Origin: Shinella sp.
Lineage (GTDB): Bacteria > Pseudomonadota > Alphaproteobacteria > Rhizobiales > Rhizobiaceae
DNA: 37,768 nucleotides
Assembly (NCBI GenBank): GCA_003248775.1
Contig: QFQX01000041.1
Span: 1-37,768, forward strand
Reading direction: 5' to 3'
How positions within the stretch are numbered: position 1 is the first letter of the stretch; each line of letters starts with the position of its first letter. A model generated the notes under the pieces. That model did not search any database, was not told where the DNA came from, and worked only from the letters and a program-made list of their open reading frames with translations. Below are positions 8,506 to 16,779 of the stretch, one piece after another. The translations under genes and the position numbers were made by a program.

Positions 8506-8540
8506 GCTGAAGTGAGTAAGCCATTGCCCCTCACTTCGGC
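8506..8540 (-). other. intercistronic stem-loop at the end of the proline-racemase-family gene
   Basis: GCTGAAGTGAG (8506-8516) pairs with CTCACTTCGGC (8530-8540), an 11-bp stem with one G-T pair and a 13-base loop. It overlaps the stop codon of the proline-racemase-family gene (8531-8533) and lies in the widest gap of the operon. It may set differing mRNA levels upstream and downstream. There is no T-run, so full termination is unlikely. Confidence 0.4.
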
Positions 8541-9565
8541 GTCTTCCAGGTGTCCCCCAGCTTGTAGCCTGTCGGGAAAGGATCCCGGGGGTCGAGCACA
8601 TACTGGTGAAACGCGGTGATCCAGGCAGACCCGGTGATCGCTGGCCGGATGCCGACCTGACCGGCGACATCGACAGTTCCAAGGATCTCGCCGACGAATT
8701 CTGTTCCAATGATGGATTCGTGAACGAACTTTTCCCCGACGCCGATCTGACCCTTGGCGTGCATGACCGCAAGACGCGCACTGGTCCCGGTGCCACACGG
8801 CGAGCGGTCATGACGCCCCGGGGATACGATGACGGTGTTCCTTGCGCGCTTCACGCCGCCTTCCACACGCAAGGGGCCGGCAAAAAGCGTCTGGTTGATT
8901 GTGTGGATCTCCGGATTTTCCGGATGAACGGCAGGGATCTGCTCTGCCGCGGCAAGCTTGATCTTCTCACCGATTTCGACAAGTTCGGCCGCCTCGTCCG
9001 CCGTGATCCGATAGCCCATCTTCTCGGCATCGACCAAGACGTAGATCATGCCGCCATAGGCCACGTCGACGACGAGGCTGCCGAGACCCGGCACTTCGAT
9101 CGTCCTGTCCAGAGCCATCGTGAAAGATGGCACGTTATCGAAGGTGATGCTTTCGCATTTGCCGTCCTTGCACCTTGCTTCGACCCGCACCAGCCCCGCC
9201 GGAGCCTCAAGGGTGAGGGTAGTAACCGGCTCGACCATCGGCACCATGCCGGTTTCAAGCAAAACCGTGGCCGTACAGATCGTGTTCGTGCCGGACATCG
9301 GCACATAATATTCCGATTCCATGATGATGAAGCCCGCATCCGCATCCGGATGCGTTGCCGGAAGCACGAGGTTCACACACTGCGATACTTTTCCGCGCGG
9401 TTCATGGAGGAGAAACTGACGCAACTCGTCGCCGTTCTTTTCCAGGTACTGCATCTTCTCAAAGATCGTCTTACCCGGAACAGGCAGAACCCCACCGGTG
9501 ATCACTTCGTTCAGTTCGCCCGCCGCATGCGCACCGACGACATTGACCATCTTGCTGAAACGCAT
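8531..9565 (-). CDS. proline racemase family protein (probable hydroxyproline-type dehydratase or epimerase) with Ser/Cys active site
   Basis: A 344-residue protein of the proline racemase superfamily, which includes proline racemase, 4-hydroxyproline 2-epimerase and trans-3-hydroxy-L-proline dehydratase. The first catalytic position, normally Cys in MCGHG, is Ser91 here (YYVPMSGTNTICTAT). The second is a normal Cys257 (RHDRSPCGTGTSARLA). Members with a non-Cys residue at one site are often dehydratases or epimerases rather than racemases. The His that usually follows the first catalytic site (MCGHG) is Thr here. It is the first gene of the minus-strand operon and directly follows a promoter flanked by two LacI-type operators. 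Its true substrate is unknown; hydroxyproline is only the family default. Confidence 0.87.
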   Translation of the reverse strand: MRFSKMVNVVGAHAAGELNEVITGGVLPVPGKTIFEKMQYLEKNGDELRQFLLHEPRGKVSQCVNLVLPATHPDADAGFIIMESEYYVPMSGTNTICTATVLLETGMVPMVEPVTTLTLEAPAGLVRVEARCKDGKCESITFDNVPSFTMALDRTIEVPGLGSLVVDVAYGGMIYVLVDAEKMGYRITADEAAELVEIGEKIKLAAAEQIPAVHPENPEIHTINQTLFAGPLRVEGGVKRARNTVIVSPGRHDRSPCGTGTSARLAVMHAKGQIGVGEKFVHESIIGTEFVGEILGTVDVAGQVGIRPAITGSAWITAFHQYVLDPRDPFPTGYKLGDTWKTPK

Positions 9566-9622
9566 TCCTCATCCCCATGCATGCAGGCGACGCCGAAACA
9601 TCGCCATTATTGACGAATATGG

Positions 9623-9651
9623 CTTGTAAACGTTTTCTCATTTCGCGTCAA
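9623..9651 (-). promoter_or_regulatory. promoter of the minus-strand catabolic operon
   Basis: On the minus strand TTGACG (9651-9646) is followed by a 17-base spacer and TACAAG (9628-9623), a good sigma-70-type match. One operator-like palindrome overlaps the -35 side and the other lies in the spacer against the -10. This arrangement predicts repression of the operon beginning at 9565. Confidence 0.6.
9625..9638. promoter_or_regulatory. LacI-type operator overlapping the -10 region
   Basis: TGTAAACGTTTTCT is an imperfect palindrome centred on CG at 9631-9632. It shares the core AAACGTTT with the sites centred at 9656 and 10849. It overlaps the -10 hexamer of the catabolic-operon promoter, consistent with repression by the LacI-family protein encoded next to it. 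Confidence 0.68.
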
Positions 9652-9663
9652 TAAACGTTTACC
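9650..9663. promoter_or_regulatory. LacI-type operator at the -35 side
   Basis: AATAAACGTTTACC is centred at 9656-9657, exactly 25 bases from the centre of the neighbouring operator. Its core TAAACGTTTA is a perfect palindrome. Two sites bracketing one promoter suggest cooperative binding or tight repression by the LacI-family regulator. Confidence 0.68.
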
Positions 9664-9671
9664 GACTCTTC

Positions 9672-10718
9672 TCAAGCCGCCTTCTCGGAGCCGCTCGGCG
9701 CCGCTCCGACAGACTCGCGCAGGATGACGCTCGTCTCGAACTGCATCGAGGTCAGGCTGTGTCCCTGCTCGAGATTGGCAATCATCGCCCGCGCAGCATA
9801 GCGACCGATGTCGCCTGCCGGGATGGAGACCGTGGTGAGCGGCTGATAAAGGAGAGGCGCAAAACTCACGTCTTCGAACCCGCTGACCGACATCTGCCGC
9901 GGGACCTCGATGCCCAGCTTTCTGCATTCGGAGAGCACGCCGCAGGCAAGAAGATCCGTATTGCACATTACCGCCGTCACTTGAGGATCTTGCTCAAGGA
10001 TCCTGCGGAATGCCAGGCCGCCATCATTAAGGGAGTAGCCCGGCTGGACCATCTGCGAGAGCGCCTGCAATCCGTTTTCGCGCATGATGCGTTCGTAGGC
10101 ATTCAGGCGCGTCTGCTGGCGGTCGTTGCCCCGCGTCGGCCCGGAGATGAGCGCAATGTGCCGATGGCCGAGCTGCAGCATCAGCTCGGCAATCTTCTGG
10201 GTGCACTTTCCGTTGTCTATGCCGACAGACGGCAGCGGATGCCCTTCGAGATAGGAGTACACCTGAAGGACAGGGATCGGATTCTTCTCGATGAATTCGA
10301 GAAGGCGTTCGTCCTGAACCTTGCCAAAGACCAGCAGCCCCTCCGCCCCACGGTTGAAGAGCTTGTAGGCTGCATCGAAGATCCGGGTATTGTCGTATCC
10401 CGATGTCTGCAGGAAGCCTGCATATTCATTGGCAAAGAGCGTTTCCTGGATCCCGTGGGCAAGTTCGGAGAAAATCGGGTCATCGAGCCGCGGAAGGAGC
10501 GTTCCTATGGTTCTCGTCCGCGCCAGACGCAACGCCTTTCCGGCAGAATTGGTCGCGTATCCGAGCTGTGCGGCAGCTTTCAGGACCCGATCCGACATCT
10601 CCTTGTTCACGTTTTCCGGCTTGTTGAGCACACGAGACACTGTTGCGATGGAGACGTTCGCCAGTTTCGCAACATCGTGAACAGTGGGGCCGCGACCGCT
10701 TGATCCTTTTGTTTTCAT
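9672..10718 (-). CDS. LacI family transcriptional regulator
   Basis: A 348-residue LacI/GalR regulator. The N-terminal helix-turn-helix reads TVHDVAKLANVSIATVSRVL, followed by the hinge segment GYATNSAGKALRLARTRTIG and a periplasmic-binding-type effector domain (LALISGPTRG region, then VMCNTDLLACGVLSECRKLG and VSGFEDVSFAPLLYQPLTTV). The ATG at 10718 has GGGAAG just upstream and is preferred over a TTG four codons earlier. The gene lies between the catabolic operon and the divergent transporter operon. Three near-identical operators in these two gaps, and a good promoter for the gene itself at 10775-10803, predict that it represses both operons. The inducer is unknown and is presumably the imported substrate or an intermediate. 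Confidence 0.94.
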   Translation of the reverse strand: MKTKGSSGRGPTVHDVAKLANVSIATVSRVLNKPENVNKEMSDRVLKAAAQLGYATNSAGKALRLARTRTIGTLLPRLDDPIFSELAHGIQETLFANEYAGFLQTSGYDNTRIFDAAYKLFNRGAEGLLVFGKVQDERLLEFIEKNPIPVLQVYSYLEGHPLPSVGIDNGKCTQKIAELMLQLGHRHIALISGPTRGNDRQQTRLNAYERIMRENGLQALSQMVQPGYSLNDGGLAFRRILEQDPQVTAVMCNTDLLACGVLSECRKLGIEVPRQMSVSGFEDVSFAPLLYQPLTTVSIPAGDIGRYAARAMIANLEQGHSLTSMQFETSVILRESVGAAPSGSEKAA

Positions 10719-10774
10719 GAAACTTCCCAAGCTCCCGTTCCCGCCAGTTTGGCGCCGATACCGAATTTCTAGCC

Positions 10775-10803
10775 CTTATATCGCGCCAAACTGAACCTGT
10801 CAG
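10775..10803 (-). promoter_or_regulatory. promoter of the lacI-family gene
   Basis: On the minus strand CTGACA (10803-10798) and TATAAG (10780-10775) are separated by exactly 17 bases, a near-consensus pair. It lies about 57 bases upstream of the ATG at 10718. The operator at 10842-10857 is about 40 bases further upstream, so autoregulation is possible but not certain. Confidence 0.55.
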
Positions 10804-10814
10804 TAAATTGCCGA

Positions 10815-10843
10815 TTGACAACAATTTTGGCTAATGCATTGTA
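10815..10843 (+). promoter_or_regulatory. candidate promoter of the CUT1 transporter operon
   Basis: A consensus TTGACA lies at 10815-10820. The -10 is poorly matched (CATTGT with a 16-base spacer), but the palindromic operator begins at 10842, immediately downstream of it, where a repressor would block transcription of the operon starting at 10909. Confidence 0.4.
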
Positions 10844-10857
10844 GTAAACGTTTACTA
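10842..10857. promoter_or_regulatory. perfect LacI-type operator
   Basis: TAGTAAACGTTTACTA is a perfect 16-base palindrome in the gap between the lacI-family gene and the transporter operon. Its core matches the two sites in front of the minus-strand catabolic operon. This is the strongest sequence evidence that the two operons form one regulon. Confidence 0.78.
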
Positions 10858-10908
10858 AGTCGCTCGCAAGCGGCGGCATCTATCGTTCAATAATGGGGAA
10901 CCAAAGCG

Positions 10909-12210
10909 ATGCATAAACCCTCCAATTCAGACCTCCAGCGCCGCACCTTGCTGAAGATGCTTGCCGCGGGAGCCGTTGCCACGACGCTCAGCCCCGCCAC
11001 GCGGGCATGGGCCGCAACCACGCTCAACATCCTCAACAGCAACACCGCCTGGGCCGGTGCGCTGACGGGAAATGTGGCGCAGGCCTACTCGCAAGCGCGG
11101 ATCACCGGTGAGAGCAACCCCTACGAGGCGCATTACGAAAAGCTGCTGATCGAGCTCAGCCAGGGTTCGAGCACTTTTGACATCTTTACGACGGACAATC
11201 TGTGGATCCGTCAGCCGATGCGCAACGGCTGGGCAGTGCCGTTCGAGGATATCCGCGCCGAGGATTCTGCCCTGCCGGAAATTTCCGTCGACAAGCTTGC
11301 CCCTGCGTCCACGACCTATACCGAGTATCAGGACAAACGCTGGGGTTTGCCGCTGGTGATGACCACGCCGGTATTTGTCTACCGCAAGGATCTTTTCGAG
11401 AAGGCCGGCATCACCAAGGTGCCGACCAACTGGGACGAGTACCGTGACGCCGCAGAAAAGCTTCACTCTAACGAGGTGGCCGGCAACGTCCTGCTCCTGG
11501 GTGGCCAGGATGCACACATGAGCGGCGACTGGGGAAGCCGCCTCATGGGTATGACCAAGATCGCTCCGCATGACGATGGGGTTCTCGACGAGAACAACAA
11601 GATGATCTTCAACTCCGAAGGGCAGGGTGCGCGCGCCATCGAGCGACTGCGCGAAGTGCTGCCGTTCACCCCAAAGGGCGTCGAGGGTTTCGACTATGCC
11701 GAAGGCTCCTCGATCATGCAGCAGGGCAAGGCAGCCATGATGATCACCTGGTCGGACGTCATTGTCGGGATCGAGGACGGTCCCTTCAAGGGCAAGTTCG
11801 GCTATACGGTTTCGCCCACAGAAAAGTTCGAACAGCAAATGGTCGGCGGTTGGTCCATCCTGATCAACGCCGCATCCCAGAACCGGTCCGAGGCGTACAA
11901 GTTCCTGAAGTGGATGAGCGAAGGCAAGGCCTACGAATTGTTCCGCGAGGCCGGTGAATCCTCGCTGTGCCTCCAGGCCGACATCGAAAATCCGGAAGTG
12001 GTGGCCAAGGTGCCGATGCTTCAGACATTCCTCGACTTCAAGGCGCGGGGCACGACGCCTGTGTCTATTCCGCCGTATCGCCTCACCAACGCAGTCGAGG
12101 TCCAGCGTGTCCTCTATGAAAACATCCTTGCGGGCGTCAACGGCCGCAAGAAGCCGCAGCAGGCCATGGAAGATGCAGAAGCTGCTTTGGCTTCCGTAAT
12201 TCGCACCTGA
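10909..12210 (+). CDS. ABC transporter solute-binding protein, family 1 (CUT1), Tat-exported
   Basis: A 433-residue extracellular solute-binding protein of the sugar-type family 1. It begins with a twin-arginine signal (LQRRTLLKMLAAGAVATTL) and a likely cleavage after ATRAWA, so it is exported folded to the periplasm. Typical segments are FDIFTTDNLWIRQPMRNGW, RWGLPLVMTTPVFVYRKDLF, the NWDEYRDAAEKL domain, and GKAAMMITWSD near residue 275. Two permeases and an ATPase follow immediately, then an aldehyde dehydrogenase and aspartase. The bound ligand is probably a sugar, polyol or sugar-acid-like compound; sequence alone does not say which. LacI-type control is inferred from the operator just upstream. 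Confidence 0.93.
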   Translation: MHKPSNSDLQRRTLLKMLAAGAVATTLSPATRAWAATTLNILNSNTAWAGALTGNVAQAYSQARITGESNPYEAHYEKLLIELSQGSSTFDIFTTDNLWIRQPMRNGWAVPFEDIRAEDSALPEISVDKLAPASTTYTEYQDKRWGLPLVMTTPVFVYRKDLFEKAGITKVPTNWDEYRDAAEKLHSNEVAGNVLLLGGQDAHMSGDWGSRLMGMTKIAPHDDGVLDENNKMIFNSEGQGARAIERLREVLPFTPKGVEGFDYAEGSSIMQQGKAAMMITWSDVIVGIEDGPFKGKFGYTVSPTEKFEQQMVGGWSILINAASQNRSEAYKFLKWMSEGKAYELFREAGESSLCLQADIENPEVVAKVPMLQTFLDFKARGTTPVSIPPYRLTNAVEVQRVLYENILAGVNGRKKPQQAMEDAEAALASVIRT

Positions 12211-12225
12211 CCAATTTGCGTGTAC

Positions 12226-12250
12226 CGGGCATGGTCGATGACCATGCCCG
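12226..12250 (+). other. stem-loop between binding-protein and permease genes
   Basis: CGGGCATGGTC (12226-12236) and GACCATGCCCG (12240-12250) form a perfect 11-bp stem with a 3-base loop, followed by TTTCTCC. Structures at this position in binding-protein operons usually protect the upstream mRNA or partly stop transcription, so that the binding protein is made in excess. Confidence 0.6.
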
Positions 12251-12270
12251 TTTCTCCTGAGGAAGCTAAT

Positions 12271-13215
12271 ATGGCCAAAACTGGCTCCATGCCCGCACCT
12301 GCCATGACAGGCGCGACGAAGGCTGTGCGTGCAGGCGAAAGGAGCGTGCCGACCATGCTCCTCGCGCCGACCATGATCATCATGACAGTGGTCGGTCTCT
12401 ATCCGCTGCTGCACTCGCTCTACATATCACTGACGAACTACAATCCGACCTTTGGGACATCCTACTCCTTCATCGGTCTTGCCAATTACGCGCGAGCCTT
12501 CGGCGACGGGCAGTTCTGGTATTCGGTTGTCCTGACGCTGGGTTTCACAACGATCAGTGTGTCCTGCTCCCTGACGCTCGCCGTGCTTCTGGCGCTGCTG
12601 TTCAATCAGAACAGGCTCGGATTCGTCGTCTTGCGGACGTTTCTCCTCATTCCGATGCTGATCACACCGATCGCGGTCGGGATTATCTGGCGCACCATGA
12701 TGATGCCGGACCTGGGTATTCTCAACTACCTGCTATCGCTGATCGGCGCTCCACCCCTGGCATGGGCAAGCTCACCCAACAGTGCGCTGGCTTCGATCAT
12801 CCTCGTTGATGTGTGGCAATGGACGCCGTTCATGTTCATCATCATCTTCGCGGGCCTGCGTTCCTTGCCCCGCAGTCCGTTCGAAGCTGCAGCCATCGAC
12901 GGTGCAGGACATCTCGCGACCTTCGTCAATGTGACCTTGCCCATGTTGAAACCCGTGATCGTGATCGCGACGCTGCTGCGGATCGTCGATGCGTTCCGCA
13001 CCTATGACACCGTCTACATCATCACACGCGGGGGCCCCGATTTCGCGACCGACCTCCTCAGCGTGTATCTGCAGCGCGTCAACTTCCGGATCTTCGATCT
13101 CGGCTATGGTTCCGCGCTGTCGTGGATCGCGCTCATCATCGTTCTCGTCGTTGTCATCGTCTTCGTGAATCTCACCGGATTCTTGAAACTGGTAGCCGAT
13201 AAAGAAAATCGGTGA
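12271..13215 (+). CDS. CUT1 ABC transporter permease (MalF/UgpA-like)
   Basis: A 314-residue integral membrane permease of the sugar ABC-transporter type. The first hydrophobic helix is LLAPTMIIMTVVGLYPLLHS, and further helices follow through the sequence. The cytoplasmic EAA loop that contacts the ATPase reads SPFEAAAIDGAGHLATFVNV at about residue 210. The ATG at 12271 has GAGGAAG just upstream; an upstream in-frame GTG at 12220 falls inside the stem-loop region and is unlikely. It ends 12 bases before the second permease gene. Confidence 0.92.
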   Translation: MAKTGSMPAPAMTGATKAVRAGERSVPTMLLAPTMIIMTVVGLYPLLHSLYISLTNYNPTFGTSYSFIGLANYARAFGDGQFWYSVVLTLGFTTISVSCSLTLAVLLALLFNQNRLGFVVLRTFLLIPMLITPIAVGIIWRTMMMPDLGILNYLLSLIGAPPLAWASSPNSALASIILVDVWQWTPFMFIIIFAGLRSLPRSPFEAAAIDGAGHLATFVNVTLPMLKPVIVIATLLRIVDAFRTYDTVYIITRGGPDFATDLLSVYLQRVNFRIFDLGYGSALSWIALIIVLVVVIVFVNLTGFLKLVADKENR

Positions 13216-13226
13216 GGAGTGTCCCC

Positions 13227-14063
13227 ATGTCGAACTCGGTCATCAAACGTGGTCTAGGCGCCCTGAGTGCCTATCTTTCGGCCATAATCGCGGTATTGTT
13301 CTTCACCTTTCCGATCTTCTGGATGGTTTCCTCATCCTTCAAGAGCGAAGTGGATATCTCGGCCTATCCTCCGGTATGGAGCTTCGTGCCAACCCTGGCC
13401 AACTATGCGCAGCTCTTCACCGAGCTCAACGCCTGGCAGGCTCTGATCAACAGCGCCCTGATCGTCGGACTGTCGACCTGCATCGCCATGGCGGCGGGCA
13501 CCATGGCGGCCTATGCGCTTGCGCGTTTCGATGTGAAGGGCAAGGAGTTCCTCGCATTTGAAATTCTCTCCATCCGCATGCTGCCGCCAATCGTCAGCGT
13601 CATCCCGATGTTCATCATCGCGCGCCAACTGGGTGTCTTCGATACACCTTGGCTTCTGATTGCCGCCTACGCGCTGTCGGGGTTGCCGTTCGTTGTCTGG
13701 GTCATGCGCGTCTTCATTCAAGACATCCCTCAATCGATCGAAGAGGCTGCCATGATCGATGGCTGCAGCCGCTTTGAAACGTTCTGGCGGGTAACACTGC
13801 CGCTGCTTCTGCCTGGTCTCGCAGCGACAATGGTCATCGTATTCATGTTCGCCTGGAACGAATTTCTTCTGGCCAGCATGCTCACCTCCCAGGACGCCAA
13901 GACACTGCCTGTCATCGCGGCAAACGCCATAAAGCCCAAGGCCATTGCCTGGGGGCTCGCTTCCGCGGCTGGCGTAATGATGTCGCTCCCTGTCGTCGTT
14001 CTCGTTCTCTTAATGCAGCGCTACCTCGTACGCGGTCTAACACTCGGCGCGGTCAAGGGCTAA
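13227..14063 (+). CDS. CUT1 ABC transporter permease (MalG/UgpE-like)
   Basis: A 278-residue permease with about six membrane helices, beginning near LSAYLSAIIAVLFFTFPIFW. The EAA loop reads SIEEAAMIDGCSRFETFWRV at about residue 170, and the MalG-type ending KGLA-like RYLVRGLTLGAVKG is present. The ATG at 13227 is preceded by GAGGAG seven bases away and follows the upstream permease stop closely. With the other permease it forms the membrane channel of the importer; the ATPase gene starts 12 bases downstream. Confidence 0.92.
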   Translation: MSNSVIKRGLGALSAYLSAIIAVLFFTFPIFWMVSSSFKSEVDISAYPPVWSFVPTLANYAQLFTELNAWQALINSALIVGLSTCIAMAAGTMAAYALARFDVKGKEFLAFEILSIRMLPPIVSVIPMFIIARQLGVFDTPWLLIAAYALSGLPFVVWVMRVFIQDIPQSIEEAAMIDGCSRFETFWRVTLPLLLPGLAATMVIVFMFAWNEFLLASMLTSQDAKTLPVIAANAIKPKAIAWGLASAAGVMMSLPVVVLVLLMQRYLVRGLTLGAVKG

Positions 14064-14074
14064 GGATCTCCCCA

Positions 14075-15160
<1,086 letters not shown>

Positions 15161-15195
15161 ACCAGACTTCTTCGCAATACTTGAAAGGAATGGAC

Positions 15196-16677
15196 ATGAC
15201 GGTTAGGGAATATGGTCTCTGGATCAACGGGACATGGGTCGACAAACCGACGAAGGTAGACCGAACGTCTCCCGCTCATGGCGCTCTCCTCGCCCGCTTC
15301 TGCGAAGGCAGCGAACAGGATGTCGACCATGCGGTGGCCGTGGCCCGCGCCGCATTCGACGATCGCTCGGTCTGGTCGGGCTTGTCCGGTTCCGACCGTT
15401 CCAAGGCGATCTCTCGCTGGCTCGACCTGATCACCCGCGATCTTGACAAGCTGGCACGCATCGAGGCCGAGGAAGTCGGCAAGCCGATCCGTTTCGGTCG
15501 CGGCGAGACCGAATGGTCCATCGAGCTTGGACGCTATGCTGCAGCGCTTGCCTACCAAATCCCGGGCGATCTGGTAAACAATATCGGCGACGCGAATCTC
15601 GGTCTGGTTTCACGCGAGGCCCGCGGCGTCATCGGTATGATCACGCCCTGGAATTTCCCGCTCGTCACCCTGTTCCAGAAGCTTCCCTACGCTTTGGCGG
15701 CGGGCTGCACCGTTGTCATCAAGCCGTCGGAACTCACCTCGGGCACCACGCTCGAGGTCGCTGCGCTCGCCAAGGAGGCCGGCATTCCCGATGGGGTCAT
15801 CAATGTCGTGACGGGTTCAGGACGCACGGTTGGCGAGGCCCTTACCGGACATCCGGGCGTCGACATGATTTCGTTCACGGGCTCGACAGCCGTTGGCAAG
15901 CGTATCGCCCAACGCTGCGCCGAGACCATGAAGCGGGTCGGTCTGGAACTGGGTGGCAAGGCAGCCAATATCGTCTTTGCCGACGCCGATATCGACTCGG
16001 CCATCGACGGCATTGCATTCGGCTACATCCTCAACCAGGGTGAGGAATGTGTCCAGGGCACCCGTCTGATCGTTGAGGAAACGATCGCAGATGACTTCGT
16101 CAAGCAGCTTGTCGAGCGGTCGAAGAAGATTCGCATCGGCCTGCCGCAGGACGAAGAGGCAGATGTTGGTGCGCTGATCCACGAAGAGCACATGAAAAAG
16201 GTTCTCGGTTACATAAAGACCGGTGTGGAGCAGGGCGCTCGGCTTGAGCTCGGCGGCACGCGTCTGACCGAGAACGGACTTGGCAACGGCTTTTACGTGG
16301 CTCCGACAATTTTTACCGGCGTCACTTCGGACATGACGATCTTCCGCGAGGAAATCTTTGGCCCGGTGCTGGCCGTCTCCACCTTCAAGACCGTGGACGA
16401 GGCAGTCAGTCTCGCCAACGACACCAATTACGGACTTGGCAACGGGGTATGGACAAAGGACATCGACAAGGCGATCAAGGTTTCGCGTGAACTCAAGAGC
16501 GGTACTGTCTATGTCAACACATTCCTTGAAACATCGGTGCAGATGCCTTTCGGAGGCTTCAAGGAAAGCGGCGTCGGGCGCGAGAACGGAATGGATGGGC
16601 TTCTCGAGTTCACCGAAGTCAAGTCGACCTTCATCAAGCTCGGCAAGCGCGCCCATGCGCTGCCGCATACCGTCTAA
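15196..16677 (+). CDS. NAD(P)-dependent aldehyde dehydrogenase
   Basis: A 493-residue aldehyde dehydrogenase. It has the substrate-channel motif ITPWNFPLV, nucleotide-binding Lys in VIKPSELT, SFTGSTAVGK, general-base Glu251 in LELGGKAANIV, and catalytic Cys285 in NQGEECVQGT. The C-terminal motif EEIFGPVLAV is also present. The ATG at 15196 has AAGGA at a good distance; alternatives at 15190 and the TTG at 15181 are less likely. It lies in the LacI-type transporter operon. It could oxidise the aldehyde made by the GMC oxidoreductase of the divergent operon to an acid; this pairing is inferred. Confidence 0.93.
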   Translation: MTVREYGLWINGTWVDKPTKVDRTSPAHGALLARFCEGSEQDVDHAVAVARAAFDDRSVWSGLSGSDRSKAISRWLDLITRDLDKLARIEAEEVGKPIRFGRGETEWSIELGRYAAALAYQIPGDLVNNIGDANLGLVSREARGVIGMITPWNFPLVTLFQKLPYALAAGCTVVIKPSELTSGTTLEVAALAKEAGIPDGVINVVTGSGRTVGEALTGHPGVDMISFTGSTAVGKRIAQRCAETMKRVGLELGGKAANIVFADADIDSAIDGIAFGYILNQGEECVQGTRLIVEETIADDFVKQLVERSKKIRIGLPQDEEADVGALIHEEHMKKVLGYIKTGVEQGARLELGGTRLTENGLGNGFYVAPTIFTGVTSDMTIFREEIFGPVLAVSTFKTVDEAVSLANDTNYGLGNGVWTKDIDKAIKVSRELKSGTVYVNTFLETSVQMPFGGFKESGVGRENGMDGLLEFTEVKSTFIKLGKRAHALPHTV

Positions 16678-16715
16678 CTGCTGAAACCCAGGGCTGTCCG
16701 CTTGCAGGCAGCCGC

Positions 16716-16754
16716 GGGCTGACGGTGTCCACCCCTCCGTCAGCCCATTCTTTT
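16716..16754 (+). terminator. rho-independent terminator between aldehyde dehydrogenase and aspA
   Basis: GGGCTGACGG (16716-16725) and CCGTCAGCCC (16737-16746) form a perfect 10-bp stem with an 11-base loop, followed by ATTCTTTT. This is the best intrinsic terminator in the window. The downstream gene begins only 26 bases after it, leaving little room for a promoter, so partial read-through is expected. Confidence 0.68.
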
Positions 16755-16779
16755 GAACCCTGCACATTGAGGTCATACA

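Noticed and set aside
10927..12414. 495-codon open frame on the minus strand
   Set aside because: It covers the CUT1 binding-protein gene in reverse; that gene has a Tat signal and family motifs, whereas the reverse frame has none.
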